Below, in pieces: positions 1 to 5,032 of a stretch of 5,032 nt of DNA (position 1 is the first letter of the stretch; each line of letters begins with the position of its first letter). The position numbers and the translations under genes were made by a program. The DNA comes from Actinomycetota bacterium. GTDB lineage: Bacteria > Actinomycetota > Thermoleophilia > RBG-16-64-13. The stretch spans positions 1 to 5,032 of the forward strand of contig PMIZ01000270.1 of NCBI GenBank assembly GCA_003157225.1, written 5' to 3'. The notes beneath the pieces were generated by a model. The model saw nothing but the letters and a program-made list of their open reading frames with translations. It was not told the DNA's origin and ran no database searches.

Positions 1-1587
1 GGCTACCAGGCCATCATGGTCAACTGCAACCCCGAGACTGTCTCCACCGACTACGACACCTCCTACCGCCTCTTTTTCGAGCCCCTCTCCTTCGAGGACG
101 TGCTCAATATCATCGAGAACGAGAGGCCCAAGGGCGTGGTGGTACAGTTCGGCGGGCAGACGCCGCTCAAGATCGCCGAGCGCCTCCACGGTGCCGGCGT
201 GCCCATCCTCGGCACCTCACAGGACGCAATCGACCTGGCCGAAGACCGGGAGCGCTTCGGCGAGGTTCTCAGCAAGCTCAAGCTCAAGGCGCCACCGTTC
301 GGCACGGTGCGCAACGCCGACGAGGCGCTCGCCGTGGCCGCGCGCATCGGCTACCCGATCCTCGTCCGGCCGTCGTACGTGCTGGGCGGGCGGGCCATGG
401 AGATCGTCTACGACGAGGAGAGCCTGCTGCGCTACCTCACCACCGCGGTGAAGGCGTCACCGCGCCACCCGGTGCTCATCGACCGGTTCCTCGAGCACGC
501 CACCGAGATCGACGTGGACGCCATCTGCGACGGTGACGACGTCTACATCGGCGCGGTGATGCAGCACGTGGAAGAAGCGGGCGTGCACTCGGGCGACTCG
601 GCCTGTGTCATCCCGCCTGTCTCGGTGGGCGATACCGTGGTGCAGCGTATCGAGGAGCAGACAGCCGCACTCGCGCTGGAGTTGGGAGTGGTGGGTCTCA
701 TGAACGTCCAGTACGCCGTTCAGCAGAGCGACCACGGAAGCGCGAGCATCTACGTGCTCGAGGTCAACCCGCGCGGCAGTCGCACTGTGCCCTTCGTCAG
801 CAAAGCCACCGGCGTGCCGCTTGCCCGCATGGCCACCCGGGTCATCGCCGGTCAGAAGCTCCGCGACCTGGGGCTCCCCGGCTGGAAGGAGTCAATGGCG
901 ACGGGCCGGGTGCCCTCCCGGCGCGACCTGCAGCACGTCGCCGTCAAAGAAGCCGTCCTGCCTTTCCCACGGTTCCCCGGTGTGGATACCACCTTGGGCC
1001 CGGAGATGAAGTCCACGGGTGAGGTCATGGGAGTCGGCACCAGCTTTCCCGAAGCCTTCGCCAAGGCCTCGCTCGCGGCCGGTGACCGCCTGCCCCGCAA
1101 GGGGTCCATCTTCATGTCGGTGGCCGACGCCGAGAAAGACGCCGCCATTCTCATGGCGCTGCTGCTGACCACCCTGGGATTCCGCATCCTCGCCACCGAA
1201 GGCACCCACCGGGCCCTCACGCTCAATGGCATCGACTCCGAGCCGGTGCTCAAGTTCACCGATGGCTTCAAGCTGCGGTCCGCCGCTCTCGCCACGGGGA
1301 CGGAGGGCCTGCCTATTGTGACCGTCGTCGACCTCATCGAAAGCGGAGAGATCGACCTGGTGATCAACATTCCTCGCGGCCGAGGAGCCCGTTCCGACGG
1401 CTACGAGATTCGCAGCGCGGCGCTTCGCCGGCGCATCCCCACCATGACGAACGCAGCCGCCGCGCATGCCGCGGTGCAGGCCATCGCGCAGGCGCGCCGG
1501 AATGGCGAGGTCACCGTCACCTGTCTGCAGGACCTGCATGGACGTCTGGCGCTGTCGGCGGCGGGGGGATATGCTGCAGAGCGGTAG
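1..1587 (+). CDS. carB: Carbamoyl-phosphate synthase large subunit, C-terminal half (5' end outside window)
   Basis: The large subunit makes carbamoyl phosphate from ammonia (delivered by CarA), bicarbonate and two ATP, feeding pyrimidine and arginine synthesis in the cytoplasm. The frame is open from base 1, so the gene begins upstream; 528 codons remain of a family length near 1,070. Residues counted from the ATG at 16: the MVNCNPETVSTDYDTS signature (1-16), QFGGQTP (44-50), then the second ATP-grasp unit with PSYVLGGRAMEIV (119-131), HSGDSACVIPP (191-201) and EVNPRGSRTVPFVSKATG (249-266). KEAVLPFPRF (311-320) and KSTGEVMG (332-339) follow. An MGS-like allosteric domain covers about 366-490 (GFRILATEGT at 388-397, DGYEIRSAAL at 461-470). 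Two oddities: Gly replaces the usual Ala in NPRA[SA]RTVPF, and there is an apparent insertion near 414-430. The reading frame is intact to TAG. Position before pyrK/pyrD marks a pyrimidine operon. Identity is certain from the motifs. Confidence 0.98.
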   Translation, partial: GYQAIMVNCNPETVSTDYDTSYRLFFEPLSFEDVLNIIENERPKGVVVQFGGQTPLKIAERLHGAGVPILGTSQDAIDLAEDRERFGEVLSKLKLKAPPFGTVRNADEALAVAARIGYPILVRPSYVLGGRAMEIVYDEESLLRYLTTAVKASPRHPVLIDRFLEHATEIDVDAICDGDDVYIGAVMQHVEEAGVHSGDSACVIPPVSVGDTVVQRIEEQTAALALELGVVGLMNVQYAVQQSDHGSASIYVLEVNPRGSRTVPFVSKATGVPLARMATRVIAGQKLRDLGLPGWKESMATGRVPSRRDLQHVAVKEAVLPFPRFPGVDTTLGPEMKSTGEVMGVGTSFPEAFAKASLAAGDRLPRKGSIFMSVADAEKDAAILMALLLTTLGFRILATEGTHRALTLNGIDSEPVLKFTDGFKLRSAALATGTEGLPIVTVVDLIESGEIDLVINIPRGRGARSDGYEIRSAALRRRIPTMTNAAAAHAAVQAIAQARRNGEVTVTCLQDLHGRLALSAAGGYAAER

Positions 1588-1610
1588 GTGCCTGCGTGAG
1601 AGGTGCGAGG

Positions 1611-1618
1611 GGGAGGAG
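1611..1618 (+). promoter_or_regulatory. Strong Shine-Dalgarno for the RDD gene
   Basis: GGGAGGAG lies 7 nt before the GTG at 1626 in the 38-nt gap after carB. It is the best ribosome-binding site in the window and decides the GTG start. No promoter-like hexamers were seen in this gap, so the gene is probably read from the pyr operon transcript. Confidence 0.8.
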
Positions 1619-1625
1619 CTAGAAC

Positions 1626-2303
1626 GTGTACTGTCCTAACTGTGGTGCGTCCAACGACGACGACCAGCTTGCCTGCAAGGCCTGCGGGCTGCCCCTAGGA
1701 CGCAAGACCGGGGTGGCGGCGGATTTCGAACCCGGGCCGTCGCCATCATCGCCACCGAACTGGCAGGCGCCTTCGGGCAGTCAACCGCCGCCCGGTTATC
1801 AGCCGGGTCCGGGCGATCAGAGGGGGCCGTGGACTGGGGCTAGCGCGCCGCAATCGTTCGGAGCCGGTTGGAGGACATACCAGCCCAGCTACGCCGGGTT
1901 CTGGAAGCGCTTTGCCGCGTACTTCATCGACGGCGTGATCCTCAATATCGTCCTGACCATCATCGGCTACGTCATCGGCGTTGGCTATGTCGCTAACCTC
2001 CGTGAGGCGCCTGCCGGGCGGGCCGCCACCTATTCCCTCATCAGCCTCGTGCTCACCTGGCTGTACTTCGCCCTGATGGAATCGTCCAAGCTCCAAGCGA
2101 CCGTGGGGAAGATGGCTCTCGGCATCGTGGTCACCGATACCGAGGGCGACCGGATCGGACTCGCCAGAGCCAGTGTCAGGTGGTGGAGCAAGATACTTTC
2201 AGGACTCATCTTGATGATCGGCTACATCATGGCCGCTTTCAGCGAGCGGAAGCAGGCCCTTCACGATCACATCGCCGGCACGTTCGTCATCAACAAACGA
2301 TGA
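1626..2303 (+). CDS. Zinc-ribbon and RDD-domain membrane protein, function unknown
   Basis: This 225-residue protein starts at GTG with a strong Shine-Dalgarno. The N-terminus is a zinc ribbon with two CxxC knuckles (C3/C6 and C17/C20). A Pro/Gly/Ser/Gln-rich, probably disordered linker spans about 34-88. An RDD domain follows: FWKRFAAYFIDGVIL (92-106) carries the family Arg (R95) and Asp (D102). Three hydrophobic segments lie at about 98-122, 134-152 and 188-206. QATVGKMALGIVVTD (157-171) and ALHDHIAGTFVI (211-222) are typical RDD signatures. There is no signal peptide, so the ribbon is expected in the cytoplasm, tethered to the membrane. Some RDD proteins have been linked to ion transport, but most are uncharacterised, and nothing here gives a substrate. 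It lies 38 nt after carB and its TGA overlaps the pyrK ATG, so it is co-translated with pyrimidine enzymes. Family assignment is firm; the role is unknown. Confidence 0.9.
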   Translation: MYCPNCGASNDDDQLACKACGLPLGRKTGVAADFEPGPSPSSPPNWQAPSGSQPPPGYQPGPGDQRGPWTGASAPQSFGAGWRTYQPSYAGFWKRFAAYFIDGVILNIVLTIIGYVIGVGYVANLREAPAGRAATYSLISLVLTWLYFALMESSKLQATVGKMALGIVVTDTEGDRIGLARASVRWWSKILSGLILMIGYIMAAFSERKQALHDHIAGTFVINKR

Positions 2304-3223
2304 TTGAAGGCGAGGCAGACTGTCTCGTTCAGCAATCGCCCGGGTCCTGCCCTCGGGGAGGGGGGAACTGGGGCCGTCGCTTGCTGGGGCGCGTCGCAGC
2401 CACTGAAAGACTGGGGTCGATGGTGCGGCTGGCTCTGCACGTTCCCGGGTGGCGTGGCGCTCGCGCGGGGCAGTTCGCTCTCTTGCAACCGGAGCCCTCG
2501 CGGTGCTTCTTGGCCCGCGCCTTCTCCGTTTGCGATGAAGCGGGGGAGACCGTCTCGTTCCTCATCGCCCCGGTGGGAGAAGGTACGCGCGAGCTGTCCT
2601 CACTTAGCGTGGGGGCGGGCGTCTGGGTGCTTGGTCCGCTCGGGAACGGCTTCGATGTCGACGGCCTGGTCCGGAGCCTGGACCGTACAGTGGTCGTCGC
2701 GGGCGGCGTGGGACTAGCCCCCTTCCCGCTGCTTCTCGCGCAGATGGCTGTCCACTGCCGCGACCTCTATCCGCATCCTGCGGGCGCGGGTCCCGGCACG
2801 GCCACTGCCGCGGGTCCCGAGGTCCTCGTCCTTCTCGGCTTCCGGGACCTTGAGCAGGCGCGGGGAGCCGAGGTCATGCGCCAAGCGGCCAAGCGCGCCG
2901 AAGGGGCCGGGCTGCGCTTGACGCTGGAGATTGCCACCGAAGACGGGTCGCATGGCAACGCCGGCAGGGTCACAGACTTGCTGGAGGATCACCTCAGGTC
3001 CGGCGATCGGCTGGCTGTCTGCGGACCCGAGCTGATGGCCTCTGCTGTCTGGCAGGTCTGCTCGCGGATCCCCCGCGTCCAGGTCTGGTTCAACCTGGAG
3101 GGCAACATGGCCTGCGGGGTCGGCTCCTGCCACGGCTGCGTGGTCAAGATGGCCGACGGCTCGTACGCGCGCGTGTGCCACGAGGGCCCGGTCTTCTCCG
3201 GAAGTGAGGTGTTCGGTGGCTGA
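2300..3223 (+). CDS. pyrK: Dihydroorotate dehydrogenase B, electron-transfer subunit
   Basis: PyrK passes electrons from the FMN of PyrD through its own FAD and [2Fe-2S] cluster to NAD(+). From ATG 2300 it has 307 residues. An FAD-binding barrel begins near GRVAATERLG (30-39), with RAFS at 73-76 (usually RP[FLY]S) and GPLGNGF at 112-118. The nucleotide-binding half has AGGVGLAP (134-141) and CGPELM (241-246). The cluster cysteines are C272, C277, C280 and C293 (C-x4-C-x2-C-x12-C, then HEGPVF), the PyrK pattern. A Gly/Ala/Pro-rich stretch (158-172) looks like a loop extension. The start was chosen because ATG overlaps the previous gene's TGA as ATGA and no Shine-Dalgarno is seen, which suggests coupled translation. 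In-frame TTG 2381 (280 residues, purine-rich stretch 2355-2365 upstream) is an alternative. Homology between 2300 and 2381 is not recognisable. The coding region overlaps pyrD by 8 nt. Confidence 0.93.
   Translation: MIEGEADCLVQQSPGSCPRGGGNWGRRLLGRVAATERLGSMVRLALHVPGWRGARAGQFALLQPEPSRCFLARAFSVCDEAGETVSFLIAPVGEGTRELSSLSVGAGVWVLGPLGNGFDVDGLVRSLDRTVVVAGGVGLAPFPLLLAQMAVHCRDLYPHPAGAGPGTATAAGPEVLVLLGFRDLEQARGAEVMRQAAKRAEGAGLRLTLEIATEDGSHGNAGRVTDLLEDHLRSGDRLAVCGPELMASAVWQVCSRIPRVQVWFNLEGNMACGVGSCHGCVVKMADGSYARVCHEGPVFSGSEVFGG
3204..3211 (+). promoter_or_regulatory. Shine-Dalgarno-like sequence for pyrD, inside the pyrK end
   Basis: GTGAGGTG, with GAGGT at 3206-3210, sits 5 nt before GTG 3216. It supports that start over the upstream in-frame GTG at 3204, which this same sequence would contain and which has only a poorly placed GGAAG before it. 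The pyrD start thus lies inside the last codons of pyrK. Confidence 0.55.
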
Positions 3224-4214
3224 CTATCTCTCGTCCACCGCGCCAGGCGGTTCGGCGCCAACGCCTGATCTCTCTGTGCAACTGGGTCCGCTCCGCTTGG
3301 AGCATCCGCTCATCAACGCTTCGGGCACCATGGAGATCTTCGAGCTGGCCGAGACGTTCGGACCGGACATCCTCCAGCGACCGCCCGTGGCGGCCTACGT
3401 TCCGAAAACCGTTACCCTTCAACCAAGGGCGGGCAACCCGCCGCCCCGCATCCTAGAGACGGCTGGTGGGATGATCAACTCGGTGGGCCTTCCGGGGGAA
3501 GGCCTCGAAGCCTTCATTCGCAATGACTTGCCAAGGGTGCTGGCGCTTCCCTGCCCAGTGATTCTCAGCGTGGGCGGCTTCTCTCTGGGGGAATACGTGT
3601 CGCTTGCCGGCGGGCTCCGCGAAGCCCTCGACCGTTCCGTCTACAAAGACTGGACTGCCCGGGCGGGGCTCGAGCTGAACGTGTCGTGCCCCAACGTCCA
3701 CTCCGGTTGTGCCTCCATCGGCGCCGACCCGGGAGAGACGGAGGCGGTGGTGAGGGCGGTGCGCTCGGTGTGGCCTGGGCTGCTGGTGGTCAAGCTGACT
3801 CCCAACGTCGCCGATATCGCCCAGGTAGGCCAGGCCGCCGAAGCGGCGGGCGCAGACGCCCTTTGCGCGGTCAACAGTTACAAGGGGCTCGTCATCGATC
3901 GTCGCACCCTCAAGCCCTATCTGGGCAACGTCGTGGGTGGGCTCTCCGGCCCCGCCATCAAGCCTCTGGCGCTGCGTGCTGTGTACGATCTGTTCGAGAG
4001 GGTGAAAGTGCCTGTCATCGGAGTCGGGGGGGTGGGTGCTGTCGAGGACGTACTAGACTTCATGGCCTGCGGCGCCAAAGTGGTGGCTGTAGGGTCCTGC
4101 GCGTTCGGAGATCCGTACGTGGCCTGTTCACTTCGGGAGGAGCTGTCCAAGGCTCTGTGCGACCGGGGCCTATCGGCGGCAGAGGTCGTGGGCTACGCTC
4201 ACTTCAGGGGCTAA
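3216..4214 (+). CDS. pyrD: Dihydroorotate dehydrogenase, class 1B catalytic subunit
   Basis: This FMN enzyme oxidises dihydroorotate to orotate in the cytoplasm and works with PyrK. From GTG 3216 it has 332 residues, a full TIM-barrel length. Visible motifs: ASGT (35-38), KTVT with the FMN/substrate Lys K64, GNPPPR (73-78), GMINSVGLPG (85-94), LELNVSCPN (152-160) with the class 1 catalytic base Cys158, VVKLTPN (191-197), VNSYKG (219-224), GGLSGPAIKP (241-250), GVGGV (269-273) and VGS (292-294). Cys rather than Ser as base, plus the adjacent pyrK, places it in class 1B. The stretch after ASGT (39-63) departs from the usual FGYG-type sequence and resembles what I recall from Thermoleophilia; VNS replaces the usual NT. 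It overlaps pyrK by 8 nt, so 1:1 coupled synthesis is plausible. GTG 3204 (336 residues) is an alternative start. The gene is intact. Confidence 0.96.
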   Translation: MADYLSSTAPGGSAPTPDLSVQLGPLRLEHPLINASGTMEIFELAETFGPDILQRPPVAAYVPKTVTLQPRAGNPPPRILETAGGMINSVGLPGEGLEAFIRNDLPRVLALPCPVILSVGGFSLGEYVSLAGGLREALDRSVYKDWTARAGLELNVSCPNVHSGCASIGADPGETEAVVRAVRSVWPGLLVVKLTPNVADIAQVGQAAEAAGADALCAVNSYKGLVIDRRTLKPYLGNVVGGLSGPAIKPLALRAVYDLFERVKVPVIGVGGVGAVEDVLDFMACGAKVVAVGSCAFGDPYVACSLREELSKALCDRGLSAAEVVGYAHFRG

Positions 4215-4234
4215 AGCTCCACCTTCGGTAGAGC
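4207..4234 (+). repeat. Two overlapping small hairpins at the pyrD stop codon
   Basis: GGGGC (4207-4211) can pair with GCTCC (4216-4220) around TAAA, which includes the pyrD stop. Alternatively GCTC-C-ACC (4216-4223) pairs with GGT-A-GAGC (4227-4234) around a TTC loop, with one C/A mismatch. The two share 4216-4220 and are mutually exclusive. CTTCCT follows, not a U-run, so this is at best a weak terminator or RNA-end stabiliser. Stems this short can arise by chance in GC-rich DNA. Confidence 0.3.
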
Positions 4235-4253
4235 CTTCCTGCATAAAACACGT

Positions 4254-4277
4254 GCAAATAGTCAGAATCGCTATTGC
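4254..4277 (+). repeat. Imperfect inverted repeat overlapping the putative -35 of mihF
   Basis: GCAAATAG (4254-4261) and CTATTGC (4271-4277) are inverted copies with one extra A in the left arm, separated by 9 nt. The right arm overlaps the candidate -35 TTGCGT (4274-4279). This could be an operator. One site with a bulge is weak evidence, and no regulator is suggested. Confidence 0.3.
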
Positions 4278-4301
4278 GTCGAAAAAAGGGGCGTGTATAA
4301 T
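4274..4301 (+). promoter_or_regulatory. Putative sigma-70-type promoter for mihF-gmk
   Basis: A perfect TATAAT (4296-4301) lies 16 nt after TTGCGT (4274-4279), which matches only TTG of the -35 consensus. It is in the only AT-richer intergenic gap of a GC-rich window, so the -10 is unlikely to be chance. The expected transcription start, 6-7 nt downstream, falls at 4308-4309, on the in-frame GTG at 4309. The box also contains the first two bases of ATG 4300. Confidence 0.6.
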
Positions 4302-4308
4302 GGCCGCT

Positions 4309-4641
4309 GTGAACCAGTTTGCGAGCACAACCCCCCAGACACCCGAGCGCAGCCAACAGCAGCGCATGGAAGCGCTTCGCAGGGCCAACGATATCCGGTC
4401 GGAACGTGCGCGACTCAAGGATAGGTTGCGCAACGGGGAACTTGCGATCACGGATGTCTTGCTCGATCCGCCGGCCTGCGTGCACACTGCCAAGGTGCTC
4501 GACTTGCTCCTAGCGGTTCCCAAGTTCGGGCGTGTCAAGGCCAACAGGCTGCTCGAGCGGTGCCGCGTGAGTCCGGCCAAGACGGTCAACGGGCTCACTC
4601 CACGGCAGCGCAAAGAACTGCTCGACATGCTGGGCGCCTGA
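4309..4641 (+). CDS. mihF: Integration host factor, actinobacterial type (MihF/sIHF)
   Basis: MihF-type proteins are small single-chain nucleoid proteins of Actinobacteria that bind and bend DNA; in mycobacteria they assist phage L5 integration and are essential. They are unrelated to the IhfA/IhfB heterodimer. From GTG 4309 the product has 110 residues, close to the family size. It has a basic helical N-terminal half (ALRRANDIRSERARLKDRL, 22-40), NGELAITDVL (42-51), a helix-hairpin-helix-like segment LAVPKFGRVKANRLLERC (68-85) and the C-terminal VNGLTPRQRKELLDML (93-108). The start is uncertain. GTG 4309 fits a leaderless transcript from TATAAT 4296-4301 and gives the best length. ATG 4300 (113 residues) has a weak AAGGGG 8 nt upstream. 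GTG 4252 (129 residues) has no ribosome site and lies upstream of the promoter. Position before gmk is the usual actinobacterial arrangement. Confidence 0.9.
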   Translation: MNQFASTTPQTPERSQQQRMEALRRANDIRSERARLKDRLRNGELAITDVLLDPPACVHTAKVLDLLLAVPKFGRVKANRLLERCRVSPAKTVNGLTPRQRKELLDMLGA

Positions 4642-4662
4642 CCCAGCCTCTCTGGCAACGCC

Positions 4663-5032
4663 ATCGCCAGGCTGATCGTCATCTCCGGTCCGTCGGGAGC
4701 CGGGAAGGGCACCATCATCAAGCAGGTCATGGCGCGCGTCCCGGCGCTGGCTCTCTCGATCTCCGCCACCACCCGGTGGATGCGGCCCGGGGAGGTGGAT
4801 GGACGCGACTACTTCTTCCTGAGCGAAGATGTGTTCCGGATCTGGGTCGGAGAAGGCCGCTTCTTGGAGTGGGCGGAGTACACCGACCATCTGTACGGCA
4901 CGCCGTCGGATGCCGTGCAGGAGTCTCTCGACGCCGGACTCGACGTGATCCTCGAGATCGAGCTGAAGGGCGCGAAGAATGTTCTTGCTCTCTGCCCGGA
5001 CGCCCTGATGATCTTCATCATGCCTCCGTCGC
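4663..5032 (+). CDS. gmk: Guanylate kinase, N-terminal part, without a canonical start codon (3' end outside window)
   Basis: Gmk transfers phosphate from ATP to GMP, giving GDP for RNA, DNA and ppGpp synthesis. The frame is open from the mihF stop to the window end (family about 190-210 residues; 123 seen). Counting from ATC 4663: P-loop GPSGAGKG (9-16), ATTRWMRPGE (35-44), DYFF (49-52), FLEWAE (67-72), LYGT (77-80), LEIELKG (97-103) and FIMPPS (118-123). This numbering matches yeast Gmk GMP-binding positions as I recall them: S34, R38, R41, Y50, E69, Y78 and T80 are kept, but position 100 is Glu, not Asp. No ATG, GTG or TTG occurs in any + frame between the mihF stop and the P-loop; the first is ATG 4729, after it. 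ATC 4663 is chosen because a single base separates it from ATG and it gives a normal N-terminus. CTG 4672 is the alternative. No Shine-Dalgarno is seen. Confidence 0.9.
   Translation, partial: MARLIVISGPSGAGKGTIIKQVMARVPALALSISATTRWMRPGEVDGRDYFFLSEDVFRIWVGEGRFLEWAEYTDHLYGTPSDAVQESLDAGLDVILEIELKGAKNVLALCPDALMIFIMPPS

Noticed and set aside
892..1539. Long reverse-strand open frame (215 codons) opposite carB
   Set aside because: It lies fully within the well-supported carB coding frame and has no recognisable domain; this is typical of GC-rich antisense shadows.
2180..2299. Extension of pyrK upstream to an earlier start at 2180
   Set aside because: This part overlaps the conserved C-terminus of the RDD protein in another frame and gives a His/Arg-rich sequence unlike PyrK.
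3686..4231. Forward 181-codon frame inside pyrD
   Set aside because: It is out of frame with the clear PyrD motifs and rich in Arg/Gly, as expected for a shifted reading of GC-rich coding DNA.
4249..4254. CACGTG palindrome in the pyrD-mihF gap
   Set aside because: A lone 6-bp palindrome is expected by chance and has no symmetric extension.
4252..4299. Use of GTG 4252 as the mihF start
   Set aside because: It has no Shine-Dalgarno, adds residues not seen in the family, and lies upstream of the TATAAT box.
4639..4641. TGA between mihF and gmk as evidence of a recoded genetic code
   Set aside because: TGA ends the RDD gene and pyrK at natural, family-like C-termini, so it acts as a stop in this genome.
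4170..4772. Reverse-strand open frame of 200 codons across pyrD end, mihF and gmk
   Set aside because: It crosses three recognisable forward genes and the mihF promoter region, and its translation matches no family I know.
1..5032. CRISPR arrays, tRNA or rRNA genes, insertion sequences, phage or defence genes
   Set aside because: No repeat-spacer pattern, cloverleaf, transposase motif or related domain was found by reading both strands; nearly all sequence is explained by six housekeeping or operon genes.

Overview
The window is about 5 kb of GC-rich chromosomal DNA with six genes, all on the + strand and tightly packed. It carries the distal part of a de novo pyrimidine operon followed by a conserved actinobacterial housekeeping pair. 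The order is carB (3' half), a zinc-ribbon/RDD membrane protein, pyrK, pyrD, mihF and gmk (5' part). MihF, the single-chain integration host factor next to gmk, is an actinobacterial hallmark, so the host is very probably an actinobacterium. A PyrK/PyrD (class 1B) dihydroorotate dehydrogenase, and a PyrD N-terminal region that resembles my recollection of Thermoleophilia-type sequences, point to a deep-branching lineage (Thermoleophilia, Coriobacteriia-like or an uncultured class) rather than Streptomyces or Mycobacterium. The class-level call is inference.

Layout. Positions 1-1587 encode the C-terminal half of carbamoyl-phosphate synthase large subunit: the second ATP-grasp unit and the MGS-like allosteric domain. 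After 38 nt with a strong Shine-Dalgarno, a 225-residue zinc-ribbon plus three-helix RDD protein follows (1626-2303). Its stop overlaps the pyrK start as ATGA. pyrK (2300-3223) overlaps pyrD (3216-4214). Together they encode the flavin/iron-sulfur electron-transfer subunit and the FMN catalytic subunit that oxidise dihydroorotate to orotate. The pyrD-mihF gap is the only AT-richer intergenic stretch. It holds small inverted repeats and a perfect TATAAT box. mihF ends at 4641, and gmk coding sequence begins almost at once and runs off the window.

How the genes work together. CarB makes carbamoyl phosphate and PyrK/PyrD carry out the redox step three reactions later, so this is the end of a pyrimidine operon. 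Gmk converts GMP to GDP and MihF is a nucleoid-associated protein. The TATAAT box suggests mihF-gmk can be transcribed independently of the pyr genes.

What is worth a second look. No new defence, mobile or RNA system is visible. The most interesting points are local. First, gmk has no ATG, GTG or TTG start before its P-loop and lies in the same frame as mihF, separated by one TGA. Second, the mihF promoter sits where a leaderless mRNA starting on GTG 4309 would be expected. Third, a membrane protein of unknown role is translationally embedded in the pyrimidine operon. Fourth, the CarB regulatory domain carries an apparent short insertion.
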